Translations under genes and position numbers: made by a program
The notes under the pieces: model-generated
Told to the model about the DNA's origin: nothing
The model's input: the letters and a program-made list of their open reading frames with translations, nothing else
Database searches by the model: none
Shown: positions 6,007 through 14,829 of the stretch, one piece after another
Numbering within the stretch: position 1 is the stretch's first letter
Layout of the letters: every line of letters starts with the position of its first letter
Source: Bacteroidota bacterium
Lineage (GTDB): Bacteria; Bacteroidota; Bacteroidia; B-17B0; Aurantibacillaceae
DNA: 33,289 nucleotides
Assembly: GCA_021323535.1 (NCBI GenBank)
Contig: JAJONO010000055.1
Coordinates: 1-33,289, forward strand
Reading direction: 5' to 3'

Positions 6007-8532
6007 TTAAACAGGGTCAACATCGATCTGTACTTTAAAATTCCATTTTTTGTAATTGTTATGAAGATCATCGATTGCCGTGTGGATTTTGGTACGGATG
6101 CTAATAGCGGATTCCTGTTTTGTGGTTTTGATCAGAAGCTGTTTGTAATATTGATTCTTAATTTTCGCAACCAAAGGAAATTCGGGACCAAGAATATTAT
6201 TTCCGAAATGCGGTTTAAGAAGTTGTAAAAGTTCCTGTGAAAGGTGATTTACTTCATTGAGATCTTTGCTCACCACACTTAATTCAAATAAGCGTGAATA
6301 CGGTGGATAATTGTATTGCTGACGTTCTTCGAGAATGCTCGTATAAAAATCGTCGAGTGTGTTTTCGATCACATGATCAATAACAATGTGTTTTGTTTGT
6401 GTGGTCTGAATAAAAACTTTCCCGCGTTTATCACTTCTTCCGGCACGTCCGCGAACCTGGGTGAGCAGTTGATAGGCTTTTTCAAAGGAACGGAAATCCG
6501 GGAAATTTAAAATGGAATCGGCATTTAAAATACCTACCACACTCACATTGTTAAAGTCCAAACCCTTCGTTACCATTTGTGTACCGATGAGAATATCAAT
6601 TTGTCCGTTTTCAAAATCGTCGATGAGTTGCTTATAAGCGTATTTACTTCGTGTGCTATCGAGATCCATGCGGGCAATTTTTGCTGCCGGGAAAAGTATT
6701 TCAATATCCTCTTCAATTTTTTCTGTGCCCAATCCTTTGAAGTGAAGTTGGTTGCTTCCGCAGGCGGCGCAGGTTTTAGGCGGAGGAACAGAGTATCCGC
6801 AATAATGACAAACCAATCGCTCCTGGTGTTTATGATAAATGAGAGAAACGTCGCATTGAACGCATTGTGGAACATGTCCGCATTTTTTACATTCTGTATA
6901 AGGCGCGAATCCTCTTCTGTTTTGAAATAAAATAACCTGTTCTTTATTTTTGAGAGCATTCTCAACAGCTTCGAAGAGAGGAGGGGTGAGGCAGGTTTTC
7001 ATCTGGTTGCTTTGTTCGAAGAAATTAACGTCGCACACTTCCACATCGGTTCCTCCTCCTGTAACAAATTGGGCAGGCAGACCAACTCTTGCAAATTTCC
7101 CTTGCTGAGCGTTGTAATTTGATTCGAGAGAAGGCGTGGCGCTTCCAAGAAGAACATTTGCACCGTGAAGTGAAGCTAAGTACAAAGCAGAATCCCTCGC
7201 GTTGTATCGTGGAGAAGGATCATGTTGTTTGAACGAATTATCGTGTTCTTCGTCCACAATGATCAATCCTAAATTATGAAAGGGTAAAAACAGAGACGAA
7301 CGCGCGCCTAGAATGATTCGGTATTTCGAGTTTTTGGTTCCTGGTTCCTGGTTCTCGGCTCTTGATTCTCCTTCAGTCTTTTGACTTAATACGTTATTCC
7401 AAATCTCCACTCTTTCATTCTCACTGAACCTTGAATGATAAACACCTACCTGTTCTCCAAAAACAGCGCCGAGCCGCGTGATGAGCTGGGTGGTTAGTGC
7501 AATTTCGGGGATCAGGAAGAGAATTTCTTTTCCTTTGGCAAGCGTATCTTTTATGAGCTGAATGTATATTTCTGTTTTTCCGCTGCCGGTAACACCATGT
7601 AATAAAACTGTTTTGTTATTTTCAAATTCAGTTTTTACCTGCGCGTAAGCTTTTAACTGAAGCTCACTTAAAGTTTTATTTACAGAATTGCTTTTTTCGA
7701 AGAGTAAACGTCCTACTTCAAATTCCTGTTCGCTAAGAATATTCTTCTTTACAAGAGCAGAAACCGCGGCAGCTTCCACTTTCCTGGTAAGTTCCGATTT
7801 CCGTATCCAGTTTTCAGTTTTTGAAGTATTGGTTTTTTCGAGATGTAAAAAATAAAGCAGGGCCTCGGCCTGTTTGAAGGCTTTTTTTTCTAATTGATCA
7901 AGAGCCGAGCTGAGTTTCTTTTCCTCTTTATATGCTTCGTTAAGTTTTACAAATGAAACAAGCTTGGGTTTGAACTTGTCCTTTACTTCTTCGTAAACAA
8001 CAATGGCGTTTTTCTTAAGAAGATTATTGATAACGGGTTGAAACGATTTTAAATTCAGCAGTGCTTGCACATCATCAAAGCTTAAATTCGGGGCGGCGTG
8101 CAAGGCATCAAGGATCATGTGTTCACGTTCTGTGAAATGATTATGACTTACTTCCTCAAAACTAAAATCACCATTTAATTGTATGTGTGAGGTGCTGCTG
8201 AGCTTTAATCCAGAGGGTAATGCGGCGTTCATAACATCACCCGGATTAGCACAATAATAGAATGAGATCCAGTCCCAGAATTTCAATTGCAATGGAGTTA
8301 CAACAGGATGATCATCTAAAATGCTTTCAATGTATTTTGCTTCGTATCCTTTCGGGGCCGTTTCATGAATGTTGTAAATAATACCAGTGTAAATTTTCGA
8401 TTTTCCGAATTGAACCAGCACTCTTTGCCCGATCTTCACTGAGTCGTTTAATTCCTGTGGGACACGGTATGTGTACTTGTTAGGAACACCCAAAGGCACG
8501 ATCACATCGGTGAAAAACGTTTTGCGCTCCAT
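6007..8532 (-). CDS. priA: Primosomal helicase PriA (replication restart)
   Basis: PriA recognises stalled forks and reloads the replicative helicase. At 841 residues it is somewhat longer than the E. coli protein. Visible parts are the N-terminal DNA-binding domain (from TDVIVPLGVPNKYTYRVP), Walker A GVTGSGKT (313-320), DEEH box (427-430), GSATPSLE (motif III, about 463-470), and eight zinc-binding cysteines at 548, 551, 557, 560, 575, 578, 588 and 591. The C-terminal helicase motifs GTQMVTKGLDF and QVRGRAGRS follow. Residues 386-402 form a low-complexity insert (GESRAENQEPGTKNS) encoded by 7-bp repeats; the helicase motifs on either side are intact. The ATG overlaps the stop codon of the upstream ZIP gene by one nucleotide, which suggests translational coupling. 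Confidence 0.97.
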   Translation of the reverse strand: MERKTFFTDVIVPLGVPNKYTYRVPQELNDSVKIGQRVLVQFGKSKIYTGIIYNIHETAPKGYEAKYIESILDDHPVVTPLQLKFWDWISFYYCANPGDVMNAALPSGLKLSSTSHIQLNGDFSFEEVSHNHFTEREHMILDALHAAPNLSFDDVQALLNLKSFQPVINNLLKKNAIVVYEEVKDKFKPKLVSFVKLNEAYKEEKKLSSALDQLEKKAFKQAEALLYFLHLEKTNTSKTENWIRKSELTRKVEAAAVSALVKKNILSEQEFEVGRLLFEKSNSVNKTLSELQLKAYAQVKTEFENNKTVLLHGVTGSGKTEIYIQLIKDTLAKGKEILFLIPEIALTTQLITRLGAVFGEQVGVYHSRFSENERVEIWNNVLSQKTEGESRAENQEPGTKNSKYRIILGARSSLFLPFHNLGLIIVDEEHDNSFKQHDPSPRYNARDSALYLASLHGANVLLGSATPSLESNYNAQQGKFARVGLPAQFVTGGGTDVEVCDVNFFEQSNQMKTCLTPPLFEAVENALKNKEQVILFQNRRGFAPYTECKKCGHVPQCVQCDVSLIYHKHQERLVCHYCGYSVPPPKTCAACGSNQLHFKGLGTEKIEEDIEILFPAAKIARMDLDSTRSKYAYKQLIDDFENGQIDILIGTQMVTKGLDFNNVSVVGILNADSILNFPDFRSFEKAYQLLTQVRGRAGRSDKRGKVFIQTTQTKHIVIDHVIENTLDDFYTSILEERQQYNYPPYSRLFELSVVSKDLNEVNHLSQELLQLLKPHFGNNILGPEFPLVAKIKNQYYKQLLIKTTKQESAISIRTKIHTAIDDLHNNYKKWNFKVQIDVDPV
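7337..7371. repeat. Heptamer repeat inside priA
   Basis: Five consecutive 7-mers (GTTCCTG twice, then GTTCTCG, GCTCTTG, ATTCTCC) lie within the priA reading frame. They encode a polar insert between the Walker A region and the DEEH box. The intergenic segment at 28282-28317 is built from the same kind of heptamer. Confidence 0.6.
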
Positions 8533-9290
8533 TAGCTGATGATGTATGCCAGCACAATGCCGCTTAGCATCATGATCACTTTGGCGATGTTGTATTTATG
8601 CTGCTCGCTGGTTTCGAAAAGAATAGCTGTTGAGATATGAAGAAAGATTCCGATCACCAATGCAAAAGCCGCCTGGCTGTATACATGGTAATTCTGCAAC
8701 CCGAACGATTGCAGAGCGTAACTGAAAAGATATCCTAAAGGTGTCATCAACGAAAAACCGATGAGTAAAAATAAGATACTTCCCTGTTTCGTCTTGTGCT
8801 CTTTTAACAAAAGCACGAAAGCAATTGATATAGGAATGTTGTGTAACACCAGGCCGTAGATCAACTGATGATTTATTGCAGGAGCATCTCCGCTTGCATT
8901 AAGGTTATAAATAGGAAGCCCTTCGAGGAAGGAATGGAGCATGAGGCCAATAATAATTCCGTAAGGTAAATGATCGTGGCATTCGTTGCTGTGTAAATGA
9001 ACATGACCATGTTCAATACCAGTACTGAAAGTATCGATGATCAATTGCATACAAAAGCCAAGTACAATGAAAAGCCCGGTAAGTTTAATATTGTTCACCA
9101 CCGTTTCGCCATGCTCCGAATGCCCGAATGCTTCCGGCAATAAGTGAATGATGGAAACGGCAAAAAGATAAGCGGCGCTAAAAGCGAGCAACAATCTCAA
9201 GCTGTTTTGTTTAATGGCGATCTTAAGAGCAAATAATCCTGATAACAATATCGGGGCTACGAGGGAAATTATGGCAATTGTAGTATTCAA
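8532..9290 (-). CDS. ZIP-family metal transporter
   Basis: This 252-residue inner-membrane protein has about eight hydrophobic segments and the metal-site signatures of ZIP permeases: HSFLEG (His119, Glu123) in the fourth segment and HNIP (His150) in the fifth. An earlier HLLPEAFGH lies in the second segment. A His-rich loop (HGHVHLHSNECHDH, about residues 94-107) lies between segments 3 and 4, as is common in ZIPs. Members move Zn2+ or other divalent cations into the cytosol; the preferred metal cannot be told. It starts 1 nt after the methyltransferase stop codon and overlaps priA by 1 nt, so it is inside a tight operon, although no functional link with replication restart is apparent. Confidence 0.92.
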   Translation of the reverse strand: MNTTIAIISLVAPILLSGLFALKIAIKQNSLRLLLAFSAAYLFAVSIIHLLPEAFGHSEHGETVVNNIKLTGLFIVLGFCMQLIIDTFSTGIEHGHVHLHSNECHDHLPYGIIIGLMLHSFLEGLPIYNLNASGDAPAINHQLIYGLVLHNIPISIAFVLLLKEHKTKQGSILFLLIGFSLMTPLGYLFSYALQSFGLQNYHVYSQAAFALVIGIFLHISTAILFETSEQHKYNIAKVIMMLSGIVLAYIIS

Positions 9291-9291
9291 T

Positions 9292-10026
9292 TTATTTTCT
9301 GAAAATAAGAATGAGTCGTTCCGAGACGTTCTCGTTGAACGGATTTAATTCATAATCGCCGAAACAATTTTCTGTTTTGAAATCATGTTCCGCTGCAAAT
9401 TTTTCAAAATCACTTTTGTAAAGCAAAGAAACTGTTTCTTCGAAGCTGAACTTTTTTCCGTGATGTTCAAAGTTAATTTTTTTTACGATATGATTGTTTT
9501 CAATATTTTTCCTGATGTTGAACGTTATGTCGCCACGTTGTTCAATGTATTCGGGTTTCATGGTTTGTTTTACTTTTGTGGCGTTGAAAAAATCAACTAC
9601 AAAAATTCCTTCGGGTTTCAGCGCTTTATTTACATTTTCAAAAACCAGGAAATTATCGGTGTATTCTTCAAAATAACCAATGCTTGTAAAAAGATTCACC
9701 ACGCAATCAAACCCGGCGGCCCGGAATGGTAAACGCATGTCATGTACAAAAAATTCCGCGTTGTCTTCCTTATTTTTATTAGCCTCAAAAATGCTGTTCG
9801 GAGAAAGATCGGTGCCTGTAACATTAAACCCTTTTCGCGCGAAGGCATTGGTGTGCCGACCCTTTCCGCAGGCAATGTCCCATATTTTTGAAGAAGCTGA
9901 AAGTTGAAGATGTTTGCAGAGATTGGTAATGAAAAGATCGGCTTCGCGGTCATCACGTTTGTTATAGAGCAAATGATAGTAAGGCGAATCAAACCAGTCC
10001 CTGAACCAACAATCGTTTTTCATCAT
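9292..10026 (-). CDS. Class I SAM-dependent methyltransferase
   Basis: The 244-residue cytosolic protein has the SAM-binding glycine-rich loop IWDIACGKGRHTNAFA (motif I, Asp50 to Gly56), an acidic end of strand 2 in TGTDLS (Asp73), and a motif IV-like stretch FDCVVNLFTSIGYF. The N-terminal cap begins with WFRDWFDSPYYHLLY and is aromatic rich. Folds of this size usually methylate small molecules, but neither substrate nor family name can be fixed from the sequence. Two ATG codons (10026 and 10023) are adjacent, and I used the first. It sits between the glycosyltransferase (23 nt upstream) and the ZIP gene (1 nt downstream). Confidence 0.88.
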   Translation of the reverse strand: MMKNDCWFRDWFDSPYYHLLYNKRDDREADLFITNLCKHLQLSASSKIWDIACGKGRHTNAFARKGFNVTGTDLSPNSIFEANKNKEDNAEFFVHDMRLPFRAAGFDCVVNLFTSIGYFEEYTDNFLVFENVNKALKPEGIFVVDFFNATKVKQTMKPEYIEQRGDITFNIRKNIENNHIVKKINFEHHGKKFSFEETVSLLYKSDFEKFAAEHDFKTENCFGDYELNPFNENVSERLILIFRK

Positions 10027-10049
10027 GCAAAGTTACAAAACCTTTTCGG

Positions 10050-10922
10050 TTAAATCTCCTTATAATTTTTATTCTCACCGGGTCTCCAGCCGGTTATTTT
10101 CTCTATGAAATACAGGAATTTATATTTGAGACTGAGTTTCGCTTTTGATGGATCATAAATGAATTTCCAGCGAGCGTTCCCGATCCTGTCAGCCATAATT
10201 TTCGGGTGCGTTCCACTGTATTCGCCAAGCAGATCAATGTTGTTATAGTCAAAATCCTGCACTACAGGAATGTTTTTTTTCATCCATTCATCGTCGTGCC
10301 ACATCTTATGAAAGCTTTCCTGTTTGGCTTGTTGTGCCTTTGGAGGTTTTACCCAACCGTAATGGTAAATGAAGGCTCCGGTTCTCTTTACACATAATTT
10401 AGTATTATTATTAAAACGAAAACCCTGAGCGTCTTTATAGGAACGTATACTTTTATCATTTTTTATAACGCGTATTTCGTTATGGTACCATCGTTTACCG
10501 AGACCAATATAATTATACTGTCCGTAAAAATGTTTGTAGCCAAATAATAAACCGTTCACCGATTTATCATCTTTGTATTTTAAGCAGGCCGCTTTTATTT
10601 TATCATGGTCTTCTTCATGAACACATTCATCGCTCTGAATATAAAAACACCAGTCATATTCTAAGGGGATCTTATCAAACACTTTGTTGGTTTCAGCCGA
10701 AAGAACAAGTCCGCCTTCCCGTAACGAATCATCCCATACCGTATCAATGATCTTTATTTTATCGGAAGCAATGGATTCAATGAGCTTACGGGTTTCGTCT
10801 TCGCTTTTTCCAACACCCACATAAAACACATCGCATATGGGTAGAATAGAATGAATGGCTTCTATAACGGGGTAATCGTACTTGATAGCGTTTCTTATGA
10901 TTGTAAATCCTGCGAGTTTCAT
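10050..10922 (-). CDS. Glycosyltransferase family 2-like protein
   Basis: The 290-residue protein has a GT-A-like N-terminus (GFTIIRNAIKYDYPVIEAI) of the kind found in family 2-like transferases. The region DWCFYIQSDECVHEED (about residues 90-105) sits where the DxD metal and nucleotide-sugar motif is expected. There is no signal peptide or clear membrane segment, so it is probably cytosolic or membrane-associated. It begins 8 nt after the stop codon of the tamL-like gene, which suggests co-transcription. The sugar donor and acceptor are unknown; a role in cell-envelope glycan synthesis is an inference from the fold and the outer-membrane neighbour. Confidence 0.8.
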   Translation of the reverse strand: MKLAGFTIIRNAIKYDYPVIEAIHSILPICDVFYVGVGKSEDETRKLIESIASDKIKIIDTVWDDSLREGGLVLSAETNKVFDKIPLEYDWCFYIQSDECVHEEDHDKIKAACLKYKDDKSVNGLLFGYKHFYGQYNYIGLGKRWYHNEIRVIKNDKSIRSYKDAQGFRFNNNTKLCVKRTGAFIYHYGWVKPPKAQQAKQESFHKMWHDDEWMKKNIPVVQDFDYNNIDLLGEYSGTHPKIMADRIGNARWKFIYDPSKAKLSLKYKFLYFIEKITGWRPGENKNYKEI

Positions 10923-10930
10923 GTTGTATT

Positions 10931-13456
10931 TTAGAATGGGTAACCGATACCGAAATTAGCCACCATTTGTTTCCACGGTTTTTTATCGTAGGTCCATCTG
11001 TTATCAGGTTCGTATTTAGGATCTCGTAAAGGTACTGCCAGATCAAAACGTAATACAAAGAAACTCAGATCCCAGCGAATCCCCATTCCTCCGCCAATCG
11101 CAATTTCCTGGTAAAAATCATCTACCTGGAACTCGGCATTTGGTTTGCTTTCATCTTTGTTCAACCTCCAAATGTTTCCTGCATCTACAAACATGGCGCC
11201 GTTAAATGTTTTGATAATGTGAAAGCGGTACTCAAAATTTCCTTCCAGTAACATATCACCGATCTTATCGAAACGAGCGTTACTGTTGCTTGGATCGTAT
11301 CCACCCGGACCAAGAGTTCTCGCTCTCCAGGCTCTTACGCTATTGGGACCACCACTGAAAAAACTTTGTTCATAAGGCAGTACCCCAAGATTAGCAAGTG
11401 GTTTTCCGATTCCTCCCACAACACGGTATACAATTCTTCCTTTTTTGTGAATAGGAATGTAAATCCGGTAATCAATGTCGGCTCTTAAAAACTGGGCAAA
11501 GGGCATTCCGAATAAAAGATATCTTCCTAAAGAATCAGGTGTGGCGCCACTGGATTTAAAATATTGTCTTAAAATATTTCCGGAAGATTGAAGATTAACG
11601 TGAACATAACTCACCGTTTTTTTACTGGTATTAGAGTTTTCTTTTGAAATATATGTAAAGCCGTATTTGCTTACGGTGGTAATGTGATCCTGGAAAGAGT
11701 TTTGAAGGAAGGCATCGTTATAGGCTGCAAGCGACGACTGAAATGCGCTGGAAAGATTAGCTCTTACGAGATAAGCTTCAAATGGAACCAGATCGTGCTT
11801 AAACCGGTTCTGATTCGTTCTGAAATTAAACCCATAATCAATATCGGTGATCACGCGACTGAATTCGGGACGTGATTGGTAATTCACCGATGATTTTACA
11901 AATGTGCGTGGCGACTGTTCTTTTTTGAAAGGAAGAAGAGAAAATGGGAAGAACGCGCGCGGTACCGAAAAGGTTGCTTCGGGACCAAACTGAAGTGTGT
12001 TGAATGTTTTATGAATCTCTGCAAGATCTGTAAAGTCCTGAGGCGCTTCTTCACCTCCTAATTGCTGTTGGGCGATGAAGGCTCCCTGTAATTTTATTTC
12101 AACCAGTTCTCCGCCACGAAAAAAGTTTTTGTTCTGGTAAACAAGACTTCCATCTACGCCAAGGTTACCGGATGTATTGATGCCTTCTGTTTCGGCAGTA
12201 ATTGACTGTTTAACCAATGGATTGCAGACAATGTAACAATCAAGTCTGTTCGAATATTCAGGATGCTTAAGGAAAGTGATGGTAACATTCTTAAAGATCC
12301 CGAGTCCGAGTAACGCTTTGTACGTGATCTCCGCTGTATCCTTTTTAAAATATTGCCCTTTATACAGATCAATGTTTTTGTAAATAACTGCCGAACGATA
12401 GGCCAGAGGTTTATTAAGAAGAAAAAGAACATCACTTTTTTCAACCTTCATAGTGTCTTTAAAAGGCACCTCTCTCAGATTGCCTGAAACAGGTTCTGTG
12501 ATCACATATACATTCTCGATTTTGAAACGCGTATGATTTACCTGGATCAACGAATCATTGCTTGAACTGTAGGCACGCGAAAATTTCTTGAGTTTCATTT
12601 TTACGGCAACCGTACGGTTATTTACACTTGAATCGAGTGTGTATTTGATATAGGCGTTATCAAAATAAAAATATCCGTTGTTAAGAGCGAAGTTGGTAAT
12701 GCGCTGACGTTCGGCCTGGAATTTTTCTGCGTCGTAGATCATACCACGTGCAAGTAATGTGTGAATGGTATCTTTGAGTATAAGTTCACCGAGTTTAAGA
12801 TCATCCATTTCATAAGAAATAGAATTAATGATGTATGGAGCTTTTGGACTGAGTTTGTAAAACACATCGGCCTTTTTTGTTTTCAGGTCAATGTGAACGC
12901 TATCAGAAACTTTATTATTAAAGAATCCTTTTGTGAAAAGATATTTTTCGAGTTGTAATCGTGTTTGTTCAGTTAAATTGGAATCCAGGATAACAGGAGC
13001 TTCGCCAATGTCGCGAAGGCTCTCAAGAAAAATCTGACTGTCTTTGTCTTTTAGCTTAGGGACTTTTGGTTTCTTGCCTTTTTTTTCACGCTCTGCATTT
13101 TTTTCTTCGTAGCGTTTTACTTTATCGGCATTTTCCTTGTCGTATTTCAAATTGCGTTTTTCTTTTTTTTTCCTGATCTTTTCTTCGTCAAATTTATTGT
13201 ACCACCACACATAGAAGTGGAAGGTGCGGAATAATTTACGGTTAGGCTTCTGGCGGATGAAAGCTTCAAAATTTTCTTTGTCAATTTTTGTTTCTTTAGC
13301 GTTAAGGATCTCAGCTTTGTCGAGCAGATATTCTTCTGGTTTTAGTTTTTTGGTAACATTACAGGAAGCAATAGAAAAAACGAGCGTAATAAAAAAATAA
13401 TTCCGGAGGATTTTTTTTCCTTTGAAAAGCAATGATATTTTTGACGGGAAATTCAA
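10931..13456 (-). CDS. tamL: BamA/TamA-family outer-membrane lipoprotein (TamL-like)
   Basis: The 841-residue protein begins with a lipoprotein signal ending in IASC (Cys32), followed by the NVTKKLKPEEYLL start that is usual for TamL-type proteins. A very basic, charged stretch (about residues 85-130, many Lys/Glu) and POTRA-like segments come next. The C-terminal half is a 16-strand-type BamA barrel containing the SGGPNSVRAWRARTLGPGGY segment, which corresponds to the VRGF/Y loop of Omp85 proteins. It ends in the barrel signal FGIGYPF with a terminal Phe. TamL works with the inner-membrane-anchored protein TamB in envelope homeostasis; no tamB is adjacent here. The gene is divergent from the TrmH-family gene with 40 nt between, and it heads the run down to priA. 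Confidence 0.85.
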   Translation of the reverse strand: MNFPSKISLLFKGKKILRNYFFITLVFSIASCNVTKKLKPEEYLLDKAEILNAKETKIDKENFEAFIRQKPNRKLFRTFHFYVWWYNKFDEEKIRKKKEKRNLKYDKENADKVKRYEEKNAEREKKGKKPKVPKLKDKDSQIFLESLRDIGEAPVILDSNLTEQTRLQLEKYLFTKGFFNNKVSDSVHIDLKTKKADVFYKLSPKAPYIINSISYEMDDLKLGELILKDTIHTLLARGMIYDAEKFQAERQRITNFALNNGYFYFDNAYIKYTLDSSVNNRTVAVKMKLKKFSRAYSSSNDSLIQVNHTRFKIENVYVITEPVSGNLREVPFKDTMKVEKSDVLFLLNKPLAYRSAVIYKNIDLYKGQYFKKDTAEITYKALLGLGIFKNVTITFLKHPEYSNRLDCYIVCNPLVKQSITAETEGINTSGNLGVDGSLVYQNKNFFRGGELVEIKLQGAFIAQQQLGGEEAPQDFTDLAEIHKTFNTLQFGPEATFSVPRAFFPFSLLPFKKEQSPRTFVKSSVNYQSRPEFSRVITDIDYGFNFRTNQNRFKHDLVPFEAYLVRANLSSAFQSSLAAYNDAFLQNSFQDHITTVSKYGFTYISKENSNTSKKTVSYVHVNLQSSGNILRQYFKSSGATPDSLGRYLLFGMPFAQFLRADIDYRIYIPIHKKGRIVYRVVGGIGKPLANLGVLPYEQSFFSGGPNSVRAWRARTLGPGGYDPSNSNARFDKIGDMLLEGNFEYRFHIIKTFNGAMFVDAGNIWRLNKDESKPNAEFQVDDFYQEIAIGGGMGIRWDLSFFVLRFDLAVPLRDPKYEPDNRWTYDKKPWKQMVANFGIGYPF

Positions 13457-13496
13457 AAAGTACTCGATAAATTGTACTAATTTAGGCTAAATATTT

Positions 13497-14258
13497 ATGA
13501 TTAGTAAGAACCGGGTTAAGCAAATACAGTTCCTCCATCAAAAAAAGTTCAGGGAGCAGAATAAATTGTTTCTCGCTGAAGGTATTAAGACTGTAAAAGA
13601 ACTTATTGCCTCGCGCCCGGAAGTTATTGAAGAACTCTTTGCAACCGTTGATTTCATTAAGGAGAATGAGCCTTTACTTAAAAAGAACAGGATCGGCTTC
13701 AGCGAAATTTCGGAAAAAGAATTAGGTCAAATAAGTTCACAAACAACACCTAATCAGGTTCTGGCGGTATGTCGTTTTTTTGAAGAAGGCGATTATTCAT
13801 TTGATTTTGAAAAGAACTTTTCCCTTTACCTCGACGATATCCGCGATCCCGGAAACTTCGGTACCATTATACGCATGGCCGATTGGTTTGGCATTTCTAC
13901 TATTTTCTGCTCACCTTCAAGTTGTGAGTTATATAACAATAAGGTCATTCAGGCTACCATGGGTGCTTTTATGCGTGTTAAAGTGGTATATCTGCCTTTA
14001 AACGAAGTAATGGATAAGAACAAACCTGCAAAGATTTATGGCGCGGTGTTAAACGGAAAGAACCTGTTTAAAGAAAAATTGGAGCCAGGTTTAATCTTAA
14101 TCGGAAATGAGGCTAACGGTATTAACAAAGAGAATCTTGAACTGATAAACGCGCCGCTCACCATTCCATCACATTCCAATAATGGCACCGAGTCACTCAA
14201 TGCCGCAATGGCAACGTCTATTATTGTGTCTGAGTTCTTCAGGCAGATTTGTGTTTAA
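13497..14258 (+). CDS. TrmH/SpoU-family RNA 2'-O-methyltransferase
   Basis: This 253-residue SPOUT enzyme carries the three knot motifs of the family: DDIRDPGNFGTIIR (113-126), LIGNEANGI (201-209) and SLNAAMATSI (233-242). An N-terminal substrate-binding domain of L30e/L7Ae type (about residues 1-95, KFREQNKLFLAEG) precedes them. Family members transfer a methyl group from SAM to a ribose 2'-OH in tRNA or rRNA; the target here is not known. The catalytic Arg in motif 1 and the Asn in motif 3 are present. Divergent orientation next to a TamL gene is an arrangement I have seen in other Bacteroidota, but I could not verify this here. Confidence 0.92.
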   Translation: MISKNRVKQIQFLHQKKFREQNKLFLAEGIKTVKELIASRPEVIEELFATVDFIKENEPLLKKNRIGFSEISEKELGQISSQTTPNQVLAVCRFFEEGDYSFDFEKNFSLYLDDIRDPGNFGTIIRMADWFGISTIFCSPSSCELYNNKVIQATMGAFMRVKVVYLPLNEVMDKNKPAKIYGAVLNGKNLFKEKLEPGLILIGNEANGINKENLELINAPLTIPSHSNNGTESLNAAMATSIIVSEFFRQICV

Positions 14259-14284
14259 AAAGCTCCGATTTATTTAACTGCAGG

Positions 14285-14304
14285 GAAACAGAGACACAGA
14301 GTCA
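14285..14304. repeat. Intergenic ACAGAGACACAGAG-type repeat
   Basis: The stretch AAACAGAGACACAGAG lies in the space between the convergent trmH-family and DUF1573 genes. Related text on the other strand occurs at 18675-18715 and 25325-25352. Such sequence is common in intergenic DNA, so the label describes only the likeness. Confidence 0.35.
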
Positions 14305-14343
14305 TATTGCTTAAGATTAATTCTGAGATTATGTAAGTGGATT

Positions 14344-14374
14344 CTCGCCCCTTCGACTGCGCTCAGGGTGACAT
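14344..14374. repeat. REP-like hairpin repeat, copy 1
   Basis: A stem of CCCT (14349-14352) and AGGG (14365-14368) closes a 12-nt loop TCGACTGCGCTC, followed by TGACAT. A second copy in reverse orientation at 25273-25297 has the same loop length and similar loop, with a different but still complementary stem. It lies between convergent genes. Confidence 0.5.
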
Positions 14375-14394
14375 GCTCGAACTGACAAACACGA

Positions 14395-14763
14395 TTATTT
14401 AGTGAGAACAACTCCTTTATACCTTAACTTATGCGGTCCTTTAGGATCATTGCTCACTACGTTAACCGTACGATCCTGACGATCGTAAACTGTTTTGGTG
14501 TCAAAGTTTACAGTTATTTTAGCCGATTGGCCTGGCGCTATGGGTTGCTTGGAATAATCTACGGTTGTGCACGAGCAGGAAATTTCAACATCGGTAATTA
14601 ATAAAGGCTGGTTGCCTTTGTTGGTAATATCGTAATCGAGGTGAATCACTTCGCCTTTTTTTACAAATCCGAAGCTTTTCTTGGCATCTTTTATTTCCAG
14701 TTTAGCCTGTGAAAATACACAGAAAGAGGAAAGAAGAAAGAGAACGATAAAATGTTTTTTCAT
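14395..14763 (-). CDS. DUF1573 secreted protein, shortest of three
   Basis: After a signal peptide (MKKHFIVLFLLSSFCVFSQA) the product is a single Ig-like/ASPM-SPD-2-type beta domain, as in DUF1573 proteins. Marks are the FGFVKKGEVIHLDYDITNKG stretch, a CSCT motif after the ITDVE strand, and KITVNFDTKTVYDR. I chose the ATG at 14763, which gives 122 residues; an ATG six bases earlier (14769) would add Met-Ile. The family is very common in Bacteroidota and its role is not settled. It is the last gene of a three-gene cluster of the same family and is separated from the middle one by a strong terminator, so it may have its own promoter. Confidence 0.85.
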   Translation of the reverse strand: MKKHFIVLFLLSSFCVFSQAKLEIKDAKKSFGFVKKGEVIHLDYDITNKGNQPLLITDVEISCSCTTVDYSKQPIAPGQSAKITVNFDTKTVYDRQDRTVNVVSNDPKGPHKLRYKGVVLTK

Positions 14764-14774
14764 AATCATTGATC

Positions 14775-14806
14775 AAAAATAAAAAATCCCGCCATTTCTG
14801 ACGGGA
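14775..14806 (-). terminator. Intrinsic terminator after the middle DUF1573 gene
   Basis: On the minus strand TCCCGTCA pairs with TGGCGGGA (14799-14806 with 14787-14794, one G-U pair) around a GAAA tetraloop. It is followed by TTTTTTATTTTT. It begins 23 nt past the stop codon at 14830. Confidence 0.85.
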
Positions 14807-14829
14807 CTCTTTATAAATTTTAAACCATT

